Source: Ficedula albicollis
Taxonomy: Eukaryota > Chordata > Aves > Passeriformes > Muscicapidae
Reading direction: 5' to 3'
Length of the DNA stretch: 64,000 nucleotides
NCBI RefSeq assembly: GCF_000247815.1
Contig: NC_021680.1
Coordinates: 4,120,722 to 4,184,721, forward strand
Shown: positions 38,990 through 64,000 of the stretch, one piece after another
How the letters are laid out: each line of letters begins with the position of its first letter
Position numbering within the stretch: position 1 is the stretch's first letter
Program-made: the position numbers and the translations under genes
Notes under the pieces: generated by a model
The model's database searches: none
What the model was told of the DNA's origin: nothing
The model's input: the letters and a program-made list of their open reading frames with translations, nothing else

Positions 38990-39382
38990 CTCTCGGGCAT
39001 CCCCGCTCCCTCCGGCCCCAGGGCAGCGTCACTCTGTCCCGGCCCGGGGCTGCCCGCGCTCCGGGGCAGCTGCAGCGGCAGAGAGAGAGGAATTCTGTGA
39101 CAATGGCGGCGGAGCAGAGCCGGGCTGATGAATAATGCAGGGCAGATGTCCTGTTTACCAACACGCAGCTCCGCAGCCACGGGCTCTGCCGCCAGCCCTG
39201 GCACCGAGGGGCTGCCCCGCCTCGCCGCGGCTCCTCCAGTGTCCTCGCCGCGCCTTCACGGCTCCCTGAGCATCCCCGAGCATCCCTGCGCATCCCTGAG
39301 CAGCCGGAGGGGTTTCCGAATGGGGGTTCCCATGGCAACCCAGCGGGATGGAGCCGGGGATGCGGGCGCTGGGGCGGGGACG
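38990..39382 (+). promoter_or_regulatory. CRIP2: CpG-rich presumed CRIP2 promoter region
   Basis: CpG-dense sequence including a GC box (GGGGCGGGGA at 39371) directly before the poly-C block that precedes the CRIP2 start codon. Its position and composition suggest the proximal promoter. The transcription start cannot be placed because the block hides the sequence next to it. Confidence 0.5.
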
Positions 39383-40173
<791 letters not shown>

Positions 40174-40183
40174 CTCTCCTGCC

Positions 40184-54059
<13,876 letters not shown>

Positions 54060-55000
54060 GCAGCGTCCCCAGCTGTCCCCACGCTCTGTGCCCCTGTACT
54101 AACCTCCTGCTCCCACCTGAGCAGAGCCTCACCAGGCCGGCCACGGAGCTGTCCCCCCTCTGCTGTCTCTACTGCTCCGGGCAGGACAGCCCTGCCCCTG
54201 GGTTGTTATTATCATAGTCTCTAATATAAGCTTCAGTGTTTTAAGGCAAAGGTAGAAGGGATCTCTGGTGGTTCCCAATGTGCTCTGTCCTCCCCAGCCC
54301 TCCCACCAGCCCCCCGAGGGTGGGGGGCAGCAGGGCTGGTGTGGGCATGGGGATGGGGGGTGCAATGGGAGGGTGCTCCAGGCTGTCCCTCAGTGCTTGT
54401 GCTTGGGGTGAGGGTGCCCAGCCCTGCTCCTCACCAGCTGCTGGAGGTGGGGGACACCTGGCAGCACTGCCCTTCTCCTGGTCCTTCCCAGGCTCCATCC
54501 CTGGGTCCCACTGCTGGCCCTGTCCACTGTTATGTCTGGCTCCTCCCTACATCCCTGTGGGTGCACCCAGGCAGGTGCCCAGCCTACTCTGGTTTAGGTT
54601 GGTGTCCCCCAGCCTGATGCCCCCGGGGGCACCTGGCAGCTGCAGCCCTGGTGGAAGGGGCTCTCCTCTCCTCTCCCCTCCCCACCTTTGGAGGACAAAG
54701 CACATTGGGCTGGTGGCCTGGGCAGCAGGACCCTCCCCTGCTTCCCAGAGCCGGAGGTTTCTCCTCGTTGTTGTTTATTTATAAGCAGTTGTAAATGTGC
54801 TCCTTGCTTTGGAGAATGACACGTGCCCCCCATCTCACCTGTCCCCCTGTGCACTCCCAGCCCTGCTGCTGCCCAGAGAAAGGAAAGGGGGCTGGGGCAG
54901 GGGGCCCTGGGTGCCAGCACCCTGCTCCCTTCAGGCTCCCTGTGCTGCTGCAGGGCTGACTTTTGTTATTTGCTGACAATAAAGGTTTTGAGAGATGTGT
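54060..55000 (+). other. CRIP2: CRIP2 3' untranslated region
   Basis: From the stop codon to about 20 nt past AATAAA at 54978. No other gene features. Confidence 0.75.
54978..54983 (+). terminator. CRIP2: CRIP2 poly(A) signal AATAAA
   Basis: A canonical hexamer about 920 nt after the stop, followed by the GT-rich element TGTGTTGTGC some 15-20 nt downstream. Confidence 0.8.
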
Positions 55001-55809
55001 TGTGCAGCTCAGCTCCTCCGGGTGGAGGTGAGGGGAGCTGTGCACACCACGCAGCATCCCTGGGGTCCCACGACAAGGAGGGAGCCTGCTGCTGTGGCTG
55101 CCTCCTCCTGGGGCCGGGCTGAGCAGCTCCAGTCGTGCCCTGCGAGCACAACAGGCTTGTAGGAAGCTGTGCTGGCCCTGCAGAGGGGATGGGATCCATG
55201 GGATGGGACCCATGGGATGGGGTGGGATGCATCCTTCCCAGCTTTGGGGAGTGGGAAACAAGTGGAGAGAAGTTAAAGAGCAGGTGCCATTGTCCCCCCC
55301 AGCCTTGGGCTAGCTGAGCAGGCACAGTGCCTGAGTGGGGCTGGCATGGGGAAAGCTCAGCCTGGCAGCAGCAGGGCAGCCATGCAGTGTGGGGGTCTGG
55401 CCAGCCCCTGTGCCCAGGCAGACCCCAGCCCTGCTGCCAGGCCTGGCTGCAGACATCATGCAGCTATTCCCCTTTGGAGCTGGGTGTCTGGAGAGCGAGG
55501 CACAGAGCTCTGGGCTGCCAAACCAAACACGGCTTCTGGGAACCGCTGCTCGGGCTCGTCCCTTCTGTCACGTCCTGGCAAGAGCCCCTGGGGACCCAGG
55601 CATCCCCCTGGCCTCGTGTGCTGGGACAAACAGAGAAAAACAGAGACCTTGCTGAATGCAGTCCAGCCCAGCACCTAAGAAACTGAAAGGAAGTTAGAGC
55701 TTTAATGAGTCTGGATTACAGAATGTAACAAGAAAAGACTAAGTAACCATAAATTCCCTGCTTCAGAGGCATCTTGGAAGATCTCTGAATAAAGATGTAG
55801 TTCATAATA

Positions 55810-55891
55810 CAGCAGTGACATTCCCAGCTCAGGGCAGTGGCTGGGGTGCAGGACAGGCACAGCAGTGACATTCCCAGCTCAGGGCAGTGGT
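55810..55891. repeat. Two-copy tandem duplication, 50-bp period
   Basis: CAGCAGTGACATTCCCAGCT begins at 55810 and 55860. Confidence 0.9.
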
Positions 55892-58800
55892 TTTTCCCCG
55901 CTCCTGCCATCCCCGGAGCCATTTCCCAGGCGCCCAGGGCTCGGCAGCTCCGGGTCGGGAGCGGGCTCAGCGTGTCCGTGTTTTGCTGGTGTTTCCATAG
56001 AGACCCGACCCCGCGGATGCTTTAGGGACAAGGCTGCGCTGTAAATCAGGGCAGTGTCGCTCTGCCGGCTCCTCCCCTGACCCGCAGCTGGGCTCTCACA
56101 GCCGAAATTTGCCAGGTTTGCAGCAGTGGTGCCCGTTGCTCATCCCACTAGAGCTGCCAGCAGCGCCCCTGGCACGAATCCATCTCCCCTTGCAACTCTC
56201 ATTTCCCATCATTAATTAACGAGCTTAATAAGCCAACCTCGCTGTGCTAGCCTGTGGCCATCCCCTGCAGCAGGGAGTTTCCCTGATGGCCCCAAAATGT
56301 AAACCAGCAAGTCTCAGCAATCCCAACAAGATCCCACACCATGAGCTGGCTTTCTCCTCAATTCCTCATTCCTCTCTTCCTTCCTTTTTTTTTTTTTTTA
56401 ATTTTAAAAATTTTTTTTAATCCTTACTTTTTCTTTTCCCCATGAGAGTTTTGCTGAGGGAATGCGATGAAATTAAAAATAGACAGAATTCAGCTCTGCT
56501 GCCCTCGGGAGTGCTGGGAAGCCTGCAAATATCACAGCATCCTGCTACACCAAAGGGCACAAGCTGCCTGGCTGAGCTCTGGGTGGGCAGTGACCCCCCT
56601 CCATCGTGACATAAAGTGTCCCCCAGGTACAGCAGGCATTAAAGCAGGAACCTGAAGGCTGTAGGAGGGTCCTGCACGGGATGATCTGTGTGTGCTGGGT
56701 CAGTGTGGGGCACACACAGCAGAGTGGCACTTTGCTCAAGCAGCTCAGAGGCAGCTCTGGCCTCCAATTCTTGGTGCATTTTTGTATTTATTTTTGGGAG
56801 GCCTATGTGAGCTGAAAGTGCTCCTTTACTTGAGGCTTGGAAAACATCCTTCCCCTCAGGGATGTCAAATATTTTACTTTTTTTTTTTCAACTTGGACTC
56901 GCTAGTGGGCTAAAAAAGTCGGAGGGCCCTGGTGATTACAGACACGCTCTCCAGGGTACAGATGAAAATAGAGAACAAAGTGGATGCAGCTTTGCTTGGA
57001 AATCCCCCAAGGCCTGTGAATTTGTCCTGGGCCATTTCACTTGCTGGCTCCCAGGTTTCCTGGGAGCTCAGCAGAGCTCAGCAGAGAACTCACCAGCTGG
57101 TCAGAGTGTTCTGGGGGCAGTCTGGGTGATGGGTGCCAGCCTGGGTGTCCCCAGGCTGCAGGAGGAGCAGGATTGTCACCTAGTGGTGCTTCTCAACACA
57201 AGGCTGAGGGTGCCTGTGCCACCAGAAATGGGGCTGCACGGCTTGTGCTGTCCTTCATCGCCCACAAAAGGGACGGAGAGTGCACAAAGGCTGCTCCTAG
57301 AGAGGCACAGCACACATGGAAAACACCAGGGATGGGCTCAGGAGGGGTAGGAATGATGAGGGCAGCCCTGGGTACGTCTGAACCAGAGGGAGATGGCAGG
57401 ACAGGATGGCTCTGGGATGCTGGGGACCAGAGCAGCACAGCCAGGCAGGGAATCCAGGCAGATTGAAAGCATTTACTGGGAAGTCAATAAACAGGAGCCA
57501 ACAGGGATGAAGTGCTGGCAGAAATTATTTGAGATGGGATATTAAAAGTGGCCCAGTGAGCACAGCTTGTTTCCACCAGGGCCAAGAGCTGGCTCAGCTA
57601 CTCCCTGGGGTGGGCAGAGGGGCTCTTCCTGGCCTGCCTGAGCTTTGGCTGGGTCCCAGTGGCAGGTTAAAGAACTGGCTGTAAATACTGCAGAGCGTGC
57701 AGGAGAGCCTGCAGGGATGAGGAAGAAGGAATGGCACAAAACCAAGCAGAGGAGAAGGATTTAGGCTGTAAAGCCCCGTGCCAGCACAGTGCCCTGGGGC
57801 AGGGAGAGCTGCTGGTGCAGGCTCTGGCTGCGGCACTGGGGAGGGAGGGTCCTGCTGGCCCCCCTCAGCAGCACTGCTGCCTGGGGGCATCCCCAGCATG
57901 CAGGTGGAGCTCTGCATCAGCCTTCAGGTTTTCAGGTAGGGTGAGCAGCTGGGAGCCATCCCGAGGAGCTCAGGGGGCTCCTGGAGTGCCCTGGGGCATG
58001 GTTGTGCTGGTCATGGCTGTGGGTTGGAGACAGACAGACACATGACTCAAGGCACTGAGATCATGGGACAAATAAACCACAGTGTGGTTTATTGTTTTGA
58101 ACTCTCTTTTATAGGGGGTTCAAAACTCCTGTGCTTGGGCAGCTGGTTGGTCAGGATCTCAGCACCATCTAGCTCTCCAGCTAGTGTTAGGATTGATTTG
58201 GGTTGGCTGAGGTCTCCTGTTTGAGCTCAAATCTAGCTCATCACTGCTCACTTAGGGACTGGTTTATGTATTTTCTAGAATGACCTAGGCTAGCTGAATT
58301 GGATTTGTGTTATGGTCAGATTTATCTGTCCAGCTACGTGGGATGGAGGTGTGCAGGCTGCTGATGGCTGTGCAAACCTGGCACTTCTCCTCCTCTCCTC
58401 CCCTCTCCTGCTCTGCCCTGGCCCCTCTGTCATGTCTGGGGGTGTCAGAGCACAGCAGTCACATCCTTTTCACCTTCCTGCTCTGCTGCCACGGTATGAC
58501 CATGCCAAGCAGCGTGCTCACAGAGAGAGCAAACACCTCTGCACCCCTTTGCCCCACCTCCAGTGAATTTTTAACCAGGAATTAAAGGTGTGGCATCAAC
58601 AGCCTGGAGCCAGCCCAGGGCAAGCAATGCTGCCAGGGAGGCTGGGAGGTGATCCCTGGCACAGATCCCCTGTGATCAGCCCCTGGGCAGTGTCCAGGGT
58701 CCCTGCCAGCCCCCAGCACCCATGTGCATCTCCCTGGCAGGCAGAGGCAATGCCTCCTGGTCAACAGGCAGCTTTCCAAAGCAGCAGACTCTGCTTCCTT

Positions 58801-60569
58801 GACAATCCTGGCTCCATTTGATAGCCACAACAGAAACAGCCAGGCCATGCCAGGAAAATGTACCAAATCCTCCCCCAGCAGGATTTAGCCAGGAGGTTTC
58901 CTTGGGCTGCCACTAATGGAAAGCTTGCAGGAAAGAGCAGATGGCAGCGGAGACTTTGGCCAGACTGTACTCAGGGAGACTGGGGGAGCCTGGGTGAAAC
59001 TGGAGGAGATTTTCCACATCTTGGCGGGCTTGGGAAGGCGGACAAGGGCTGCCACACCCTTCTGTCCCACTTCTGGAGGTCACAGCCGTGTCCCTGTTGT
59101 GTCCCCACGTGCGCAGCTCTCCGTCCCTGTTTGTTATTGCTCGTGGGGTGTAACATTAACCCAGCCATGGTAATTCACACCCTGCCTCAGAGGGTGAGAG
59201 CTGAGCTGGCAAGGGGCTCTGGGGGCAGCCTGAAGTGGCCTGGGAGCGTTTTTACAGTTTCAGGCAGACATGTGATTGCCCGTGCCCGCGGCAGGACGGC
59301 TCTGCACTGTGTCCCCAGGGCACTGAGCACAGATTTTGGCGTGGCAGAGCGTCAGTCCAGGCTCAGACCATTTGGGGCTTTACCAGCAGTGGCAGCGTGC
59401 TGGCGGGTGTGCCACAAACCCACAGAGCACCCCTTTCCAAGCCCTTCCCCAAGCCCCCCACTCCTGGAAGGCTTTTCCTGCTGCTGTCTCGCTCACAGTC
59501 ACTCCCAGCCTGTCAGCTTTATGAAGACATATCCCAGAGGTTTTCCTCAGGGTGTGATTCACCCTGACAGCCGCCTTCGTGCCCTTGTTTTCCTGTCTGT
59601 CTGCTAATGGGATTAGCCACGTGCAAATCTGGAGGTGATGGCAGGGGAGTGGGGGGAGAGCCCTCCAGCCCCTGCTGCAGGGCTCACCGAGCATCTCCAC
59701 GGGCCTTTTGATGGGATCACGCGCCTGGCAGCTCCCCCCAGCTCCTGCCAGCCTTGTTCCAAGCCACCCTGTAATTTCCTTGTCAAATTAGAGTTCCACG
59801 CTGGGCTGGGTAGCGCATATTTTACAGCAGAGTCTTGGCTGAGGGGGCCTTTGACTTGCACAAGCGTGGCCAGGGAGGGAGATTTGGCAGGAATCACAGT
59901 TGTGACAGTGCTGGGACAATGCTGGACCGGGGTGTCACTGGCCTCTGGGTCATGGTGCATCCTCTCCCCTCTGTGCAAGGGTGCTGGGGGGCTGTGGGAT
60001 CTATGGAAGCCCCTACCCCACTCCAGCAAGGTGGGGCAGCCTGGAGCTGCTGCCCAGGCAGATGGGCTGGTCTACTACATGGAAATAGCTGTTTTTTCCT
60101 TGCTGCGTTAGCAAAACAGACCCAAACTGGCTCATGTCACCGCCCTGCCTGCAAAAATGCCAGTGGCTTTCCCAGTTGTTACTGCAGGAGCCACCGGTGG
60201 CCAAGATGCTTGAGGGGAATACTTGGGCAGGCAGCTCTGGCACACCCAGGATTTCTTGACTCGCAACTCTGCCCCAGCAGCCCAAGAAACTCTTGGGGGC
60301 TGGAGGCACCTTGCACAAAATACTCCACAGATGGAGCTGGGGAGCTGGTGCTGGCCCTTGCCAAGGGAGGGGATAGCCCTGGCCATAACAACCCCAGCCA
60401 AACAAACACATGAGACAGCCCAGGTTTTCCCAGGGCTGTTGCCATGCCATCGGGGAGCGCTGGCGCCGGATGCTTCAGGACAGAGCCTCGCCCACAGATT
60501 CCTATCAGAGGGCATGGACAGCTGAGGCATGCTCAGTCTAATGTTAAATTAGCTGGAACAAGGTCTGCA

Positions 60570-60579
60570 GATAAGATAA
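60570..60579 (+). promoter_or_regulatory. Paired GATA-factor motifs
   Basis: GATAAGATAA gives two adjacent GATAA motifs in the intergenic region. GATA sites occur often by chance; only the tight pairing is notable. Confidence 0.2.
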
Positions 60580-62062
60580 AGCCCTGCTCTGCTGAAGAGG
60601 CTGCTCTCCCTTGGCGCTGGCTGGGTTGTTTCTCTGTCAGGCTATGAACCTTGATTTGAAATGAAGCTTTGGGTGGGACCTGGGTTTGCTGAAAATACCA
60701 CCCCTGCCCATCTCCTGCTGCTCCCTGGTGCTGTCTGTGCCCAGCACTGGAGCTGCCCCTGGATGACCTTGTCTGTGTGCATTGGCACGGCACCATGGGC
60801 AGCACCCCAATGAAGAGGGATGAGCTGGCACTCCAAGAAGGCTCCCACACTGCTGCAGTTTGGTTTTGTGTCCTAGGGGGACGCTGGATGGCAGAAGGAG
60901 CAGTGACCCCAAATGCCAGCCTGCTGCAGTGTTTCCAGCCAGCTCCCTCCAGCACAGTGGGGTCTCAGTGCACTGCTCCATCACAGAGGGTTGATGGGCT
61001 TTGCACACCGGCATTCCAAGTGTATATGGACTGGCTCCCTGTAAAATGGGCAAGGGGCTGCATGCCATGGGCTCCTGAGATGCTGATGTGCTCCAGGAGC
61101 ACCTGCAGCCCTTCCTCCCTCCCTGCTGGGCCCCTCTGCCGGATGGCTTTGCTGCACTGCCCCAGCCCTGGGCATGCCTGCTGATCAGGGGGAACGACGA
61201 CCAGCACGGCTCCCATGGTGTGCAGGATCCAGGGCTGTGTCCCACAGCAGCCTTCCCCCCGAGACTGGCTTGCTGGGACTCACGTAGGTTTGCAGGGCAC
61301 ACCAGCACCGTGCTTTGGCTCACTCCTTGTGAAGCAGGCTGGTCTGTGGGTTCTGGTAGCCAGCAGGGAGCCACGAGGGGCCAGCAGGCACACAGCCTGG
61401 GCTGGCAGAGAGCACCATGTGGCTCGGTGGTGAGAGTGGCCTTGCTCTAGTGAGTGAACTGAACAATCTCCAGAAAGTCCATGGGGACACAGAGAGGAGG
61501 AGTCGTCAGCCAGGCCACTTCAGCTCAGTGTGCAGGGCTATGCAGAGGCCCCTGCTGCCCCAGCTGGGGTGGGAGCATTCCTGCCACTGGGCCAAGTGGT
61601 CCGTGGGGACTGGCCGCAGGGCTGGCCAGCTGGAGGAGCCTTGCAGGAGGGCAGTTTTCAGCTGCTGGCCGCCACAAAACCTGCCTTAAAAGGGAGTGCA
61701 GTCTGCTCGAGCCAGTCAGTGGCCCCAAAGCAGCCTGGCACCGTGTAGGAGGGGAAGCAGGGCCACCAGAGGGGGGAGAGGATTGTCCCTTGTCCCCTCT
61801 GTTTCATCAGGGTGCCAGCTGCACCCCTCGGGGTGTGGGGAAGGGGTCGTGGCCTGGGTAACCCAGCTGGGTGCTGTGTCTGGGCACAGGGGGATGTGAT
61901 GGGTGAAGTATGGGCGCCTGCATGTGCTGGTGCCTCAGGGCAGGAAGAATGGGGAGGAGGCAGGGTGGAGGCCCTCGCAGGACACGTCTGCCTCCCCTCC
62001 CATTCTGCAAGACACCATCTCAGCATCTCGGCGTGACTCACAGCCCAGCCGGGAGCTGCTCC

Positions 62063-62104
62063 CTGCCGGTGACACCCTGCCGGTGACACCCTGCCGGTGA
62101 CACC
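62063..62104. repeat. 14-bp unit repeated three times
   Basis: CTGCCGGTGACACC occurs three times in perfect tandem. Confidence 0.95.
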
Positions 62105-62939
62105 CCTGCTGAGGTGCAGGATGGAGCAGGATGGAGCTCCCCAGCCTGCACTGGGGATGGAGAACCTGGACCACTGGCAGCAGCAGGGAGCATCACAGGG
62201 GGATCGTGCAGGGAGGGGAGGCTGCTGGAGCCGGGCTGGCTCCTAAAGCAGTGCCAGCCAAACACGAACTTCGCCTCTGGGCACAGCCTCTCCTCCCGCA
62301 CCCACGGCGGGGATCCGCTGCAGGCAGGGCTCTGTTCGTGCCTCGCATTTCGGGAGGCAGTCACTGCGAGTCCTGCCTTTCACAAGCCCTCATGACCTTT
62401 CCAGCACAGCAACGTGCCCTGGGGAGGATTGTTTCATACAAAACAGACCTTTGGATAGGCTTTTCATTTCCTTCACAGCCAAGCACAAAGGAACAACAAG
62501 TCCTCCCTCCTAATAAAATGACAAAGTCAGTGACACATGTGCCGTGCCCACGCCATTCCCAATGCCCTGCGAGAGGGGGGGGTCTCCAGCCCTGAAGCTC
62601 CCGCCCGCTTCATCCCGCACCCCAAAATTCCCCATGGGCAGGAGACCCTGCCTGGGGGCCGATTTTTACACTGCCTTGGGGCAAAAGCATATCTGTGCTC
62701 GGAGGGGGGCAGCACCCCACGAACCTTTACCAGCGAGTGTGGCTAATTAATTGACAGATGCCAATTAGAGCGGGGCCACCCCCACAGCCCCAGCGTGGCC
62801 AGGGCCGGGCTGCAGAGGGGACAGGGCTGTGGGATGGGGCAGTGGGGTCTGGGGGGAGTGCAGGGGGTGCTGGAAGGGGTGCTGGAAGGGGTGCTGGACC
62901 CCGGCTGGGGAGCCCTCGCAGGGCCGTGCCCCGGGCGGT

Positions 62940-63085
62940 CCCGTCCAGCTGCGGGCGGGGCGCACATCTGGGCGGGGCGGGGCGCACATCTGGGCGGGGC
63001 GGGCGAGCAGTGACTTCGGCGGGGCCGGCGTGGAGCATCCCAGAGCCGGTGCGAGCCGAGTCCCGAGCCCAGCCGAGCCGCCAGC
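62940..63085 (+). promoter_or_regulatory. CRIP1: CRIP1 promoter and 5'UTR with duplicated GC-box module
   Basis: A 22-bp module with GGGCGGGGC and CGCACATCTGG is present twice (about 62952-63004), giving several overlapping Sp1-type GC boxes and two CATCTG E-box motifs (62965, 62987). A CpG-rich stretch leads into the ATG at 63086. No TATA box was seen, which suits a CpG-island promoter. Confidence 0.6.
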
Positions 63086-63125
63086 ATGCCCAAGTGCCCC
63101 CGCTGCCAGAAGGAGGTCTACTTCG
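63086..63125 (+). CDS. CRIP1: CRIP1 exon 1 (gene continues beyond window)
   Basis: CRIP1 is a small single-LIM-domain cysteine-rich protein. This exon encodes MPKCPRCQKEVYF plus one base, with donor GTAAGG at 63126. It matches the start of vertebrate CRIP1 (MPKCPKCNKEVYF) and has the same exon end and phase as CRIP2 exon 1. The two visible cysteines are the first LIM zinc ligands. The exons encoding the rest of the LIM domain are not in the remaining 875 nt. Confidence 0.93.
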
Positions 63126-64000
63126 GTAAGGGCTCCCTGCCCCTCCCCGGGGTGCTGGGCTGTGGGTTCTGTACTGCACACCCCGTTTCGACAAATCCCT
63201 GGGGTGTCCCAAAGCTGCTCAGCCCTGCGCTGCGGGACTGCCCCTCCCCGGGGTGCTGGGCTGTGGGTTCTGTACTGCACACCCCGTTTCGACAAATCCC
63301 TGGGGTGTCCCAAAGCTGCTCAGTCCTGCGCTGCGGGTGCCCGGGTGGGTGATCCTATAGATCCACCCCCGAGGAGATCTGCACTGGGTGATTCCAGAGC
63401 GACAGGAGAGCCCAGCCCCGCTTCCTTCCAGCCCAGCCCGCAGCCCTGAGCTGCTCTGGAGCCCTAAGGTAAAGCTGGCTGCTCTGAAAGCCTGGGCAGG
63501 TGAAGCAAGCACCTTCCCAATGGTAAATCCTGCCCTCGGGCAAGTGCCTGGGTCGCTGGGTGGCCCACGCGCTGTTCTGGGTGGTTCAGCACAGCAGGAT
63601 GACACCTGTGGGGTGTTATTTTTAAGCTGCAGGGTAGGTGTGATCCTCGTTGGGCTGCTCTCTGCCGCCGGGCTTCCTGTAGATGGCTTCCCTCCGAAGT
63701 GGGGCTCCAGAGCTCCTGCCCCTTCCGGGGCCATGGACCTGCTGTCCTGTCTGAGGGCACCAGTGGGGTTTGAGCCTCTCACTTTGCTCTCAGCTTTGGG
63801 AACGGGCAGGTTCCTCTGCCAGACTTTCCACTGCCTGGCGCAGCAGAACTCGAGGGGTTTTGCTGGGAGCAGCTTAGAGAGACTCCCTGCTTTCTAATTC
63901 ACTCGAGACGAGGGGTTCGGAACCCAGGTGCCATCACTAACTCCTTTTTCTCTGCTGTATTTCTTCTCTGCTGGTGCCTGTGCCCCAACAATTTGTGCCC
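63126..64000 (+). other. CRIP1: CRIP1 intron 1, partial
   Basis: It begins at the GTAAGG donor. The first 214 nt contain a 101-bp tandem duplication; the rest shows no exon. Confidence 0.8.
63138..63339. repeat. Two-copy tandem duplication, 101-bp period
   Basis: TGCCCCTCCCCGGGGTGCTG occurs at 63138 and 63239, followed by near-identical sequence through GCTGCGGG. It starts 12 nt after the CRIP1 donor. Confidence 0.93.

Larger units (their letters stand above)
55001..62940. other. CRIP2-CRIP1 intergenic region
   Basis: GC-rich non-coding sequence. Many open frames exist on both strands but none has recognisable domains, splice structure or family resemblance. Small repeats occur at 55810-55891 and 62063-62104, and paired GATA motifs at 60570-60579. 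Confidence 0.7.

Noticed and set aside
62758..63449. Open frames overlapping CRIP1 exon 1 in other frames
   Set aside because: They are shadows of a CpG-rich promoter; only the frame starting at 63086 matches a known protein.

Overview
The window is vertebrate nuclear DNA, most likely from a bird. It carries, all on the + strand, the 3' half of MTA1, the whole of CRIP2, and the first coding exon of CRIP1. MTA1-CRIP2-CRIP1 in this order and orientation is the conserved amniote arrangement (human 14q32.33). The bird assignment is an inference from compact introns, few interspersed repeats, a very GC-rich right half and one avian-type LTR-like element; a passerine is possible but not shown.

Layout. 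1-3531 is MTA1 intron. 3532-29955 holds nine MTA1 coding exons that join in frame to give the C-terminal 352 residues (GATA-type zinc finger, two RBBP4/7-binding segments, C-terminal tail). The MTA1 3'UTR runs to a poly(A) signal at 31448. 31475-39000 is a GC-rich intergenic stretch with a 34-bp minisatellite and several two-copy tandem duplications. CRIP2 begins at 40184 and ends at 54059, with eight coding exons encoding a two-LIM protein; the predicted length is 208 aa if about 15 nt hidden in a poly-C block are restored, the same as human CRIP2. Its poly(A) signal is at 54978. 55005-62940 is intergenic. A GC-box promoter and CRIP1 exon 1 (63086-63125) follow; the rest of CRIP1 lies beyond the window.

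How the genes relate. MTA1 is a scaffold subunit of the NuRD chromatin-remodelling and deacetylase complex. CRIP2 and CRIP1 are paralogous cysteine-rich LIM proteins; within CRIP2 the two LIM modules are visibly duplicated (exons 2/6 are both 95 nt, exons 3/7 both 58 nt). They are separate transcription units.

What stands out. Seven blocks of pure C (21 to 834 nt, about 3 kb in all) occur on the + strand, inside MTA1 and CRIP2 only. One swallows a CRIP2 splice acceptor and the first coding bases of exon 4, and another the CRIP2 5' region; I read these as probable assembly or base-calling artefacts over difficult GC-rich repeats. Other points are a threefold tandem copy of the end of one MTA1 exon with its splice donor, a 30-bp VNTR in CRIP2 intron 6 that stays open in the coding frame, an LTR-like element with a perfect 322-bp internal duplication, and more than a dozen local tandem duplications. 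I found no convincing new gene system.
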